Assembly (NCBI RefSeq): GCF_964204645.1
Contig: NC_134025.1
Span: forward strand, 4,655,001 to 4,719,000
Reading direction: 5' to 3'
DNA from: Tubulanus polymorphus
Lineage: Eukaryota; Nemertea; Palaeonemertea; Tubulaniformes; Tubulanidae
DNA: 64,000 nucleotides
Shown here: positions 34,730 through 53,995 of the stretch, one piece after another
Numbering within the stretch: position 1 is the stretch's first letter
Layout: each line of letters begins with the position of its first letter
The notes under the pieces: generated by a model
The model's input: the letters and a program-made list of their open reading frames with translations, nothing else
Databases searched by the model: none
What the model was told of the DNA's origin: nothing
Made by a program: the position numbers and the translations under genes

Positions 34730-37700
34730 ATGTCTCTGTTTAAAGCAAGGGATTGGTGGTCAACTACTGCAGGTACTGAGGAGGAATTTGATCTTGGATG
34801 TTTATGTGTGGCTAACATCGATAATAGTAGTTCAGGAATTGGTAAGTTAAGATATGATAGTTGAATAAAACTTGGCTGTGGAGTTATCATTTCTTTTATA
34901 TCACATCACTGTATTTATAGATAAAATAGTTGTTGGCAGCTACCATGGATTTTTAAGAATTTATCATCCCTGTCCACTAAAACAAGAGGATGGAAACTGG
35001 AGTGGATTTCGTGCTGAAGATGTTTTACTAGAGCAGCAGTTATCTGCCCCTATATTGCAGGTTGAGGCTGGCAAATTTGTTTCGTAAGTCTATTATACAA
35101 TCAAAAGGGCATACTGGTAATAATTCTTGTAGGTTCCGGGATATATTAAGAATTTTATGTCCCTCTTTTTGTATATGACAGAGGCACAGAGAACATTCAT
35201 TTGGCTATACTGCATCCACGAAAGCTCTGCGTCTATGGAATATCAGGTGAAGAAATAGAAAAAACTTTTCCCTAAATCCCAGTTCCATTAGAATTGTGAT
35301 TACATCAATGTTAGTTTTTCTTCCGATGAACTGTTTGTAGGTATTGGTGGAGCTGTCGAGCATGGACATCAGTACCAGTTGAATTTGATATATGAACACA
35401 ACTTACAAAGGACTGCTTACAATTTTTGTTATGGATCATTTGGTGGAGTTAAGGGTATGTCTTCTTTATTGATGTAATTAATTCTTGCAGCAATAGACTT
35501 TTTTAACTTGTTATAAAGTCAAAAAGCTAATCGTGAATCCGTTTGAATGAATAAGGCTGTCCTGTGCTCGATAAAAATAAAGGATTGAGTTTACCTTCAG
35601 TTTGAATGAGTAAGAAGCCAATATTTTTTCCTTTATTATAGGGAAGGATTTCATTTGTGTTCAATCAATGGATTGTACTCTGTCAATCTTCGAGCATGAA
35701 ACATTTGCATTTAGTCGTTTTTTGCCGGGATCACTGCTTCCCGGTCCGATCAAATACATATCCAGAACTGATAGCTTTGTAACTGTTAGCTCAAGTAGAC
35801 TAGTTGAGTGTTACAAGTAAGTTTGTTATTTTGATTGTTCAGTAGGTTTTGAAGCGTTGTTGTAGAATATCTGGTTGGATCTAAAGATAAATTTATGGAT
35901 AAATCCTGTGTGTTCTTACTTCGTTATTCGATTGAGCTGGGAAATATTCCATATTTGAAAATATTTTCAGGTATCAGGTTCTGGCTGTGGCAAGTGACAC
36001 GAGAGAAGATTCAAATATGAAATCTGGAAAACGGGTTGCGGTAAGTTAATCAGCATCTTTCACGCAATTTTTGCAAGAAAATTTCTACGGATTAAAACTG
36101 CAACTGCATATTTTGCTTTAGATGGATTGGAGTTTTAATGTTGGGGAACAAGCTCTTAGTATTGAGGTACCAAACACTTCATCGCCTTGTATATATGTAT
36201 TAGGTAAGTAGTATACACTAACATGATACCAACGTTTTTGTCATGGCAATATTACAAGAGTTGTTATAATACTGTTTTAGGTGATAGAAATTTGTACTGT
36301 CTGACAGATATTGGAAAATTGAAATTTATGAAGAAATTGGAGTACAACCCAAGTTGCCTTTGTATTTATGGGACAAGTATGTATTCATTTAGCAGAGTGG
36401 AGTAGAATCATTGATTGATGATGATTTATTTTGTACTCGATGGCTTTTTCAGAGCAAGAGAAGGTTTTGTATATGATCGGTACTCATACCAACACAATAA
36501 TGATATTCGAAGACATTTATTTGAAATGGGCAGCTCAGATTCAACACATTCCAGTTCAAATGAAAGTTGCTACTTTTGCGTAAGTTGCTATAGTCAAATT
36601 ATTATTATTTTACTTAACCTATAAAGCACCTTATTGCGATAAGGCTCTAAATAAACCTACAAAATTGGGATGAGTAGAGGCTAAAATCGACCTGAATGTA
36701 TCCGACCATACATTTCTGAAAAAAAAAACATTTACCAACTAAGGCGAAAATCAGCTAGAATACCAGGCATCTTTTATAGAAATGAGCTAATATACTTCAG
36801 AAGTGAATTGAACAGAGCTTTGTTACGTACTAAGAATTCCTGTCATTATTTTCCAGTGATTTAAAAGGAGTGATAGTAACTCTAGATGAGTGTGGACACA
36901 TCGAGTGTTCTTATCTCGGTACCGATCCGTCCATGTTTACCCCACCTCCGTGTGACGCCCGAGAAATTAATTACTCAAATCAAGATGAAGAGATGAAAAC
37001 TTTACAGAAAGCGATCAAAGAAGCAGCAAATAAACCTGGTAATTGTGATAATTTGTTCAGTATTTATTAGATTATATATGACTGATATTCTATGTATAGT
37101 TAGATCATCCTCGACTCGGGTTTTGGTTTGACTCACTGAGGAACAATGTGAAGTTGTGGCTAAATCTGAATGAATTTTTGGTCGTTTAATGAAATCTTAT
37201 GATAGCACATGTTTCCTACGGTACTGGATAATCAAGAAAAGAAAACGGGGTAACTTGGGATTTTTACTCTTCATGTAGTTTTTACCATTGACAACTTTCT
37301 TCAGCGATGTTACTTGAGGAATCACCTTTATCAGCCAGTTACCATCAAATGTTGATTTCCCTGTACTATGAAGGTATCTGTTCATTTTTACGAAGGCCCC
37401 ATTTCTACTGAGGAAAATTGAAAAATCACCCATGAACTTTGAATTCATGTAACTGTGGGAAACCATGATAGCATAGGGTATAAATTACAATATCATGTAG
37501 TGATTTGAATCCTGTAATTAAGAATACCCGACTTATATATCAGTTACTGTATGTTTTTCCCTTGTGTTTAGATGATGCTATAGAAACATGTAAGCTTGTT
37601 AATTGTGTGAATTAAGTGTGTTTTCGCTACTTGTGCTTTCACTCTAAACAGAATTGTGGTGTTTTATTGCCATTCTTTTCATCTTTAAATTGTTGTAGAA

Positions 37701-40700
37701 AGTGAACTAAGCCACTGTTTTGTGACTCAATTTTTTAAATTTCAAAACACAATGTCACGTTGGTTTATTAGCCTCAAGCGTCTCTGCCGTTATAGGCCTA
37801 TACAAAAACATTTTCTTTCGTTCGACAAAAAATCTTATGACATAAAACAGGAATGCTGTACATAAGTATCACATACAAAAAAAACCGTTTAAGAAATATA
37901 CCGGTATTATATTTGGTACAATATGAAAATTAAGACGTAAATACTAAGAACAGTATTGGACTAAGGATTAGATGTTTCACTATCCCTTGAGAGATATTTA
38001 TAATATTTCGCATGGTTTTTGAAAGATCTGCCTTTTAGTTTTTCGAATAGCTAATTTAACAGCCATTTCGAACACCTCTTTCACTCCCTCTCTCGTCTTT
38101 GCCGAGCATTCAAAGTGTTCTTCGGCACCGATGAGTTCTTTCATTAACAGACCTTCATCTACTTTTATCGGATTTTGAAGCATTTGCTCGTTATTGGCGA
38201 ATTCTATGGAATCCGCCCTCAAGTCCAGTTTGTTGCCGACAAGTATGTACGGTACATTCGGGCAGAAATGTTTGATTTCTGGTTGCCATCGTTCTTGTAT
38301 ATTGATCAGACTGTCGGGGCTATCGATCGAATAGCATAGTAATATAACATCGGTTTCGGGATAAGACAAAGGCCGCAGCCGATCGTAGTCATCCTGTCCT
38401 GCCGTATCCCATAAAGAGAGTTCAACTTTTTTGTTGCTTACTTCAATATCCGCAACGTACGTTTCAAATACGGTTGTCTCATATTTATCGTCGAATTCAT
38501 CGCGACTGAACGCCAATAATAAACAGGTTTTACCACAAGCCCCATCACCTACAACTACCAGTTTTTTTCGCAACTTTTCCTTGATCCTAGGTTTTTTCGG
38601 TGCCATTGCTTTCTGTTCACTTGCTGAAAGAGAAATTAATGGGAGTTAATTTACGGATATTATATTAGGAATTCGATATCGAATCAAAAAATGTCATCAA
38701 AGTTATCAACTCAATCTACAAAGTAAGAAATTCTAATACGTTCAATTTACAACAAAAGATTTCTGCGTTATTCAATGAAATTCATCATTACCTTAAATTT
38801 TGGTTTTTCCACTTTCTGACTGCTCGACTGAAGTCACTGATTTAATGCACATGTCTAGTTCTCACTTTGTTTATATATTCTGTGTGATATGTTCTATATT
38901 TAGCACACTGCTATGATTGGCTAATTCAATGTAATACTGGTAGATCTGTAAATGAGTAATCTTGTCCTATATTTTTAGAAACCAGTCCTATATAAAAAAA
39001 AAAATCATGTCGCAACCATTTCCTTAATGTTCATGGTTTGAAATTGCTTAAATTGTCTTTTCAGGTTTCCGTCCAAATGTAAAATCAGAAGATGAGATTT
39101 CAATTAATATTTCAATTCCAAGTCGCCTGGATGATATCTCAGTATGTGCCTTCATTCTTTTTCTTCTGTCAGTTTTTTCGTGAAATATGAATATTGTACT
39201 ACTTGAGTTCGATGATTTCGTATTGCAGAAAGCCAGTGAAGTTTTAATCATTGACGATCAAGAACAAATTCCATCCATTACTATTAAGGTAATGATTTTC
39301 AAATGAACATGTTTGCTGTGAGACCTGTAAAAAAATGTTAAAATCAACACTCATCCACCTTTCACTTATGTTTTGAAAATGTCTCATATCAATTTTATGG
39401 GATATAAACTTCTGTGTGATCCTCACAATATCAAACAAAAAACTAACATCAAGCGTCATTGATAATAAGAATGTACGCAAGTACAGTGTATTATGTCTTT
39501 CTAGGTTACAATTAAAGCTAAGAGTCATGTATCCAATGTTAATGTTGCTGTACAAGTGGCTCGGCCTCTGGCGGCAAGTCAAACTAAACAGACATTCTAT
39601 TCTTTAAGTAAGTTTCTTGCTTGGTTTCAAAGAAGATTGTTATTAATCTTCTTCATTTTCCAACTCATATTTTCGGTAATTGTGATTTTTAGGTCCTAAT
39701 AGCCCGTGTGAAACAAATATCTCAATATTTTTACGTCAACCCTACTTGCCTAGTGATATGGTTATGCAAGTCACTGCCACGTATCAAAATGTGTCCGGTG
39801 AGTCCACAAAATTTCTACAAAATGATTAGAAAAACCTATTGTTTATCATCTGTATATCTCCTGCTATATTTCAATATAAGTTTTAAAAATGGAGTTTTTC
39901 AATGTATATGTATCATTTTTAGGTGCACCGCGGGTGTGTCATGCCAAAGTGAGATTGCCTCTGAAATTAGTCGTCCATCCAAGTCTCCCCATAAAAGCAG
40001 CTGACTATAAATTAACTATCGATACCAACAAACCACCTGTAAATCTCAACGATTTATTCCCAGGTAGGTTTGGATTCCGATGTCAATGCTTGTATTACTG
40101 GGAAACCAACCGATCTAGTGATCGAAGATTTCATGTATGTTGTTGTGTCTTTTGTAGATCTTGTAGAAGAAGACAGTGGCGGTAATGCTATCGGCTTACA
40201 GTTTTACGGTGACTCAGTTGTTACAATTCTTGCATCGAAAACATCACGTAAGTTCATTTCACTTAAGTCAAACCTGCTTAATTGCAATAGGTTTAATCAA
40301 GATTCTGATATAATCATGATATTATGTACAGTCCATTTATACTTGATGTTTAATCTGGACCCGAAATAAGGGGTGTCTAATTCTACAATGTACATGTATT
40401 AGCAAAAATTCTAAAAGACTATCTCTGTTTGATTTGTAGAACGTTATCGCCTGCAGAGTGATAAATTTGAAGCGCTGTGGTTACCTACATATGAAATAGT
40501 CAGTCGTTTAGATATGTATCACCGGACGAGAGGTCAAGCCGACTTTAAAGCTACATTCAGCGGAAATATTCCACTGCATGAGTTCTTTGAAGTGATAGAT
40601 TCACATTTTCAGGTACTGGTAATCTTTTCATTTGATTAAATGACATTTAGTCAATGATTGCTTTTTAGTTGAAAGAAACTTTTATCTATGTTACCCTTTC

Positions 40701-41957
40701 AGTATCGAAATAATGACCTTCAAATTAAGGATCAATTATCTCAGCGTGCTGGTCAATTTCGTGCGATTCAACGCCGCCTGCTGACCCGGTTCAAAGATAA
40801 AACTCCTGCTCCTCTGGTGAATCTAGATACATTGCTCGATGGCACGTATAAACAAGTGAGTGATTTTATCGAAACACTCGTTATTACTCTATAGAGATGT
40901 ATATAGGGAATAGCTGTTATTTTCAATTGATATCTCTTTTCCAGTTATTACATATAGCCGATTTAGCCGAGGATAACAAAAAGAATCTGGAACAAATTTC
41001 GTCGGCGTTGAGCTGCACGGTTCGTCTAATCAACTTCTTGATATCATTGTGGAGACCACTGACGGATAAAGAGTTCTATATACTCGAGAGCAGTTTAACT
41101 CCACTTGTATCTGACATGAATGAACAAGTACGTATCTTCTTTTAACGGATTTGATAAACGGATGGTGTGCATTCGGCATTGTACATGTGGTAAAAATTGT
41201 TTCTGGTATGATGTTTTTAGGGTTGGGAAGAGACTGTTGATGGGGCCGTTACTCATTTATTACGAACATGCTTGGCGAAAACGAGTAAAGATCAAACTGT
41301 GAATCCGGCTCCGTTAACGATGCCGAAATCGACGGAAAAGCTCAAGAAACATATAGCGTTACTTTTTGATAAACTCGGAAAAGGACAAAAATTGAATATA
41401 GATAAATTGCCGCATGATTTAGGTGAGTTATCAATTTAAAAATTGAAGATCGAATTGAAATTCTGTCTCGACGTTTTTACGCTAATTTCTAAAACGTGTT
41501 CTCGTAGATGTAAAGCAGCCAGGTCCGGCTCCTATACTCGAGAAAATAAAACCGAGGCCAAAACCGCACGCGGAGAATGTTACAACTGAATCTATTCCGG
41601 AGGAGCCGTCGATTTTACCGAAACAAAGCGTGCTGGGAGATCTACCTCCACTGACAGCGACTGGACCAATGTTAGAATCTTCAATCATACCATCGATGAA
41701 TGAAGCACCTCCCGATATACCAGGCGGTAACAAACTAAGTGAAGGTAATTGTAATATCCCCCAGAAAATTATCTGATCACAATATTGTGTATTATATATG
41801 AAATGATGATTATATCAACGACACCATTTCGTTTCTAGGATTTTTGGAATTGAAAAAACAGCAAGATTTAAGACATAAAATCCCGGATTTGGATGACCTA
41901 GCGCCAAACAACAGGCAGCGTTTGAATGGGACAAATAATGGAGAATATTCTGTTTAA
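34730..41957 (+). CDS. BBS9: Bardet-Biedl syndrome 9 protein (BBSome subunit, PTHB1)
   Basis: BBS9 is the scaffold subunit of the BBSome, the coat that moves membrane cargo in and out of cilia. Twenty-three exons keep frame: 34730-34841, 34921-35083, 35182-35246, 35341-35454, 35642-35816, 35971-36040, 36122-36203, 36281-36376, 36453-36579, 36857-37038, 37572-37589, 39065-39141, 39229-39288, 39505-39607, 39693-39797, 39923-40063, 40158-40247, 40440-40612, 40703-40855, 40945-41127, 41221-41422, 41508-41744, 41839-41957. The 948-residue product starts [12 protein letters not shown], nearly as in human (887 aa). It keeps the beta-propeller with [19 protein letters not shown] and the late block [20 protein letters not shown]. 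The 11th exon is an 18-nt micro-exon. The intron after it holds a Rho gene on the other strand. AATAAA lies at 42790. Confidence 0.96.
37998..38606 (-). CDS. Rho-family small GTPase, nested in a BBS9 intron
   Basis: This is a Rho-like molecular switch of 202 residues in one coding exon, antisense inside BBS9 intron 11. The G motifs are intact: GDGACGKT at 20-27, switch I TVFETY with Thr45, DTAGQ at 67-71, NKLD at 125-128 and SAK at 168-170. The end is CEIL, a CAAX box whose Leu predicts geranylgeranylation, after a basic stretch (IRKTKRQ). It is closest to RhoA-type proteins (for example [11 protein letters not shown]), but has a basic 8-residue N-terminal extension ([11 protein letters not shown]) and many changes, so it is a divergent paralogue. 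A 5' UTR intron is supported: noncoding exon donor AAG|GTAATG at 38792, acceptor CTCTTTCAG before 38623. A TATA box lies upstream. Minus-strand AATAAA is at 37764. Confidence 0.93.
   Translation of the reverse strand: MAPKKPRIKEKLRKKLVVVGDGACGKTCLLLAFSRDEFDDKYETTVFETYVADIEVSNKKVELSLWDTAGQDDYDRLRPLSYPETDVILLCYSIDSPDSLINIQERWQPEIKHFCPNVPYILVGNKLDLRADSIEFANNEQMLQNPIKVDEGLLMKELIGAEEHFECSAKTREGVKEVFEMAVKLAIRKTKRQIFQKPCEIL
38870..38877 (-). promoter_or_regulatory. TATA box of the nested Rho gene
   Basis: The minus strand reads TATATAAA about 80 bases upstream of the noncoding exon's donor at 38792, which leaves room for a start site near 38840. It shows the nested gene carries its own promoter. 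Confidence 0.55.
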
Positions 41958-43412
41958 TGCGGAGAAGCTGGTGAAACCAGTGAAACTCACTAAAATATAC
42001 CAATTGTGAATTCATTAAATATAATGTATTGTGTATGTGATAGTGCGTTGAAATTTCAATGGCTCACCCCCGAGAACATTTCAGCATTGTGTAATGATAG
42101 TGTGAACACCTGATATTATATTTCCTTCAGTCATGATAGATATAAAGAGTAGGACTATCTGTGCGTCTACATGATACTGTGGTCAATGTTTTAAAAAATG
42201 CCGTAGTTGTCTGATTCATGAGGTACTTACGTAGTAGATGGAAGTGAGGGTGTTGCTGTTCCATCCATGAACTGTGAAATCTCAATTTCAGTTTTGTTTA
42301 TAATTGTTGTATGAAGTGATTTACGATGTTTATTACTGCTGCACACATGACATTTAACCTGATCGAACCTGCTTATTCTACCGGTGGATCATCGTTTTTG
42401 ATCTAATGTCTATCAAATTGGAGTTAAGTCAATTCCGCATAATTCGGATCAATTTTAGAATCTGGATATTACCGGTATGTATGTCCATACATAAATGTAC
42501 GTAAAATATAAAGTTGAATCTTGTTTTCTTATGAACTGGATGAATTCTGTTGGTTCCAAATGATCCGAATTAAGCGGCTTCTACTGCTCAGTTAAGAGCA
42601 TCGGGATTAATTCCTTGGTTTTCCTGTGATCCGGATTAAGTGAGCTAGATCGACTTGTTATACTGATTGTCTAGTTGATGTGATTATCATTCTGTGTGAA
42701 AAATGTGTGCGTTGCATTCTGTTTATGTCAATACACTTTGACTTAGCACGGTTGTAAAATCATCTATAGATAAATATTTATTTGTATATAATAAAAAAGT
42801 GATAATGTATATTCGTATTTTGTGTCTTTTCTTTGATTAAATGTACATGGATTGTAGCAAGTCTAATATGTGCTACTCTTGGAGGAACTTTGTTGAATCC
42901 TGATTTATGCTTTGATGTCTATGATGGGTGCAATTCACCAAAAGTGCGTCTTTTTCCGCACCAAAAGTGCTGGAAAGTGCTTGCTTTTGCCCCATACCAC
43001 TGCAATCTCCCAAGGATTCATTGTGGGATTGTCGAAGAATAGTTTTGGAGTCCTGGATTTTGGTTATGCACTGTGGAGTCCTCTTGATTTTGGTTATGCA
43101 CTGTGAATGATGTATCTATCTCTACTGCGACCTTTGCGGTAAGAAGATTAGCGCTTGACTGTCTTGAGGCGCTGATAGTCATGTCCCCTTCAGAATGATA
43201 GATGGAGTCGAATAGAATTAGATCTATAAGTTTTATAAATAAGTAACATTTTATTTACAAACACGAATAAACAGTCTAACAAATAAAAAGTCTTACTACA
43301 TTTTCTAACATGGAGGTTCGATGTTTTCTTAGATTTTTGAAATCCCTGAGATCAATGGAATAGAACTAAACTAGATCGACTATTCGATGTATCTTCTGCC
43401 CTTGAAAGGAGT
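41958..43412. other. BBS9 3' UTR, spacer, and BMPER 3' UTR
   Basis: BBS9 ends at AATAAA 42790 and BMPER at a minus-strand AATAAA (43250-43255). The short spacer holds a direct tandem duplication at 43047-43104. No gene was recognised; the overlapping short frames at 42833-43110 arise from that repeat. Confidence 0.55.
43047..43104. repeat. Two-unit tandem duplication
   Basis: ggagtcctggattttggtta... (28 nt) is followed directly by a 30-nt copy differing by a short insertion; both end tatgcactgt. Confidence 0.8.
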
Positions 43413-50803
<7,391 letters not shown>

Positions 50804-51304
50804 CTGAGGTTTTCTGATAAATTAGAGACTAACAAGTCATGTTGACGGGAGACGGGGTAGCGGAGTATTCGGTCACCAATGTATTCCCGTCACACACCCA
50901 TTCTATATCATACGCCATCTGTTGTGTGTCGATTCCACCAATCACGCGATAGTTAAGTTTATTGCTCGCAAAATACATACATTTAACACTGGCTTCTCTT
51001 TTATTTCAAGTCATGACCAACGTGGTCCAAATGCTGATGACATCGACTCAGCGAGTCAAAGCATTTGATCGTTCGATCTGCGATCGTCGTTCAAAAATTG
51101 TATGATAAACATTAATGTATCGAAACTAAAAATAATCCGTTTGCATAGAATAAATGAATAGTTTATTTACTTCAATTTGTTATAATAACTTAATCGTTAA
51201 CCATATCGCTACCTCTGTTTTAGTCTTCTATTTATTAACACATTGTTGGCTAATGGTTTATACAGATTTTTCAAAGAAATCTATTTACATTTCATTTCAG
51301 GAAA
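50804..51304. other. BMPER promoter side and esterase-like 3' UTR
   Basis: A minus-strand AATAAA at 51231-51236 ends the esterase-like gene about 70 bases after its stop. The rest should hold the BMPER promoter; no motif was identified. Confidence 0.45.
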
Positions 51305-53337
51305 TTACATTTCAGCTTTGGTAGATTTTTTCAAGTCCTTCACTGAACGTAAGAGACCGCAACAAATTGTGAAAAGAATTATGAACAACACAATACCGAG
51401 ACCTGTTGCCAATGAAAGACCAAGGACAATTGCTTCGACTTCGACAGCCTTTAAATATGGACCATATGGGCCGCCCAGCCTTATGCCAGGGACTTTGCAA
51501 GAGGTTGATTTGGGTGGGAATTTCGTTTCAACTGCAACAGGAGATTTTTGCTTTTGCGACTGCATTTTCAGATAATCTCTCTCGAATCCGAAAATGTGTA
51601 ACCATTGTGACGTGTATTCATGACGAGGTTTTGTCTGTGAATTGTGGATAACTATACCGTATTTACTGCTTCCAGACAGGTGAACGTATATCTGTCGTTT
51701 GGTGGTGAACATCGGCCATTTCCTAATGACATTGACCGGTCGATTTGGATTTCTGTAAATAAATGAATATACATTAGAATTGACGGACATTACCTGTTTA
51801 CTTTATACTGATGTATATGAAATGTAAGTTACCCGGTTTTTGCAAAGTTTGTCCAGTAGATTTGAAGAATGCGAGTCATTTCGTGGTCAACAGTCCCATT
51901 GCCTGGTTTAGCCAACAACTGATTTAGTTCACCAAAAGGAGCAACCCTTGAAGTAGTGCTACATACATAATCGTACGTGTATAGATAGGAATTTTTTCTT
52001 TGTTTACCTTCAGCGTGGATAAGGGCAGTTTGCAGTGATGGGGACACGAAGTTTCTATCAGTGATCATTTGAATAGCATTTTCACGACTGATTATACCAT
52101 CATCCGCGTATAGATCGGTTAATCGCTTTTTCACTGAATCGACGTCATCAGTTTCTATGCCTTTTAAGACGTATGGAATTAAAACACTATCAAAGAAATC
52201 TTTAGATGCAGTACCATTATCGATTTGACTATTGGCGGCAAGTATTTTTTCAAATATGCGCGATCCGTAAACTTCAGTGTTTGCACCAATCAGCGCATCG
52301 ACCATGCCAAATAAACTTCGAGGTAAGTTGCAGTCATCTGATGATAGTTCTTCAAGTAAGTCATCGGTTAAAATATTTCCATCTACGACTGGACCCCACA
52401 TTAGATCGTGGCTAGAATTGTCCATCCCATTTTGAAGCGTTGTGATGTTTTGACCTTTGAGACAGGTTATCAACGCGGCGGCACTTTCATTGCTACAGTT
52501 GAAAATATCGCCAGCTTTTCTAGCATATTTCATCGGTTCCTTGACAACTGCCCACGACGTCGAGTAGCCTCCATTGAGAGCGATTATTCTCTGAAACATT
52601 CCCTTATTAGCGTGTGTAACTGACTGATAGATAGCACTGATCGAACCAGCCGCGTTACCCATAACGGTTATACTCTTAGGATTACCACCAAACGCTTGTA
52701 CGTTGTCCTTAACCCATTTGATCGCTAGTTGTTGGTCGTAAAGTCCGTAGTTTCCTTCAGAATTTAAATCGTCTGTGCTTAAAAATCCGAAAATTCCGAG
52801 CCGATAGTTCAGTGTCACGAACACAATATCGTTGTTGGCCGATATAAAACGCCCATCAATGATCGCTGATCCTCCTACAGTGAAATCACCGCCATGGATA
52901 AAGATGATAACCGGCATCATCGTCTTATCAGTTGGTGCGTAGATATTCAACGTTAGACAATCTTCACTCATCGCCAGCGTCTGAGGTACTGACGGGTCGG
53001 GGTTTCCATTCCGAGCCTGTGCAATTATCTGTTTATCTTGAACGCAAAGGTTTCCGAAGGTTTTTGCCTGAATCGTCGTTGATGACCTCGCTTTCTTCAT
53101 CGGACGCGTAAATCTGATCGGAGGTTCGGCGTATGGGATTCCGAGAAATTTGTTGATCATTATACCAGATATTTGTTCATTCATTCCGGTGATATTACCC
53201 GCATACGGCGTATCAACGGTAACATCGGCTCCTTCGCAGCAGTTCCATAGTGCGTTCATTATAAGCACAAAACCAAGCAGAAAACGAGACGCCGCCATGT
53301 TGGTATCACTGACAAGGCTTCCAGTCCGCACCCACAT
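51305..53337 (-). CDS. Membrane-anchored, catalytically dead cholinesterase-like protein (neuroligin/neurotactin type)
   Basis: This is a carboxylesterase-fold protein predicted to act in adhesion, not catalysis. Two exons join in phase 2: 53337-51833 and 51752-51305, giving 650 residues (637 from the ATG at 53298, which puts the signal peptide MAASRFLLGFVLIMNALWNC at the front and has a good Kozak context). The fold is clear from EDCLTLNIYAP, FIHGGDFTVGGS and GNYGLYDQQLAIKWVKDN. The nucleophile elbow reads GNAAG (227-231), so Ala replaces the catalytic Ser. The acidic residue survives near ANTEVYG. The region that should hold the active-site His reads SRVAPFGEL without His. Exon 2 supplies a juxtamembrane Lys/Pro stretch, one transmembrane helix (LSLATGLGIVLFIILFTICC) and a cytoplasmic tail of under 20 residues. 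Neuroligins have much longer tails with a PDZ ligand, so exact orthology is open. Confidence 0.88.
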
Positions 53338-53995
53338 GATCTATATGTAAACCCGAGGAAAATAGCGTTGTGCCGAATTGAAACTGGTTTTCATAGAGGT
53401 CTTGTGCGCTGTAAGCAGGCCTAACACACAAATCTAGTATTCTAGTACTGGTTGAATCTGAATTTTAAATGACCTCGCAATTCTACCTCAGCTATAGACT
53501 TGTATTATGTACGATCAAATAGAATTGTTTATTCGGGGTATTTAACATTCGATCATGACGACCTCGTGGGAAAACCTTACAATTAAATCCTTGGAGTCAT
53601 CGATTACCATCTAGTTATTTCCAATCTCAATTTGCAATAAACGTTACAATGGCATGACTATAGCCAGGAAAACTAAGGAAATCATTGTGTTCAATGGCAG
53701 TTCTTACAAAAAGATATATGTTATGAGACTAGTGGTCAACGTTGTGACCAACAGCCATGTGTGGGTCTCAGGTTGGTTATCGGACTATACGCGACTTTCA
53801 TCGCCAAGGTTTATAATATCTTAAAAGCGTTTTACAATGTCCTCTCAGTTTGGTTAGACCCAAGCTCAATATAGATTTTCTGAACATAGAATCAAAAATT
53901 TCAGAACAGGTTTTTATACTATATACGTGTTTTCGGGTGTTTGCGCGGTTCTCGGCCTTGTGGCAAGACAATAATGTTGATTTCGTTTCGACGAA
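53338..53995. promoter_or_regulatory. Divergent interval, esterase-like / ChaC
   Basis: This 658-bp interval lies between two divergent start codons. It presumably holds both promoters. No TATA box, repeat or ORF stood out. Confidence 0.4.

Noticed and set aside
37197-37466. 89-residue minus-strand ORF in a BBS9 intron
   Set aside because: Begins without splice context and has no recognisable domain, unlike the genuine nested Rho gene in the next intron.
42833-43110. Three overlapping short plus-strand ORFs after BBS9
   Set aside because: They lie past the BBS9 poly(A) signal and owe their length partly to a tandem duplication; no family features.
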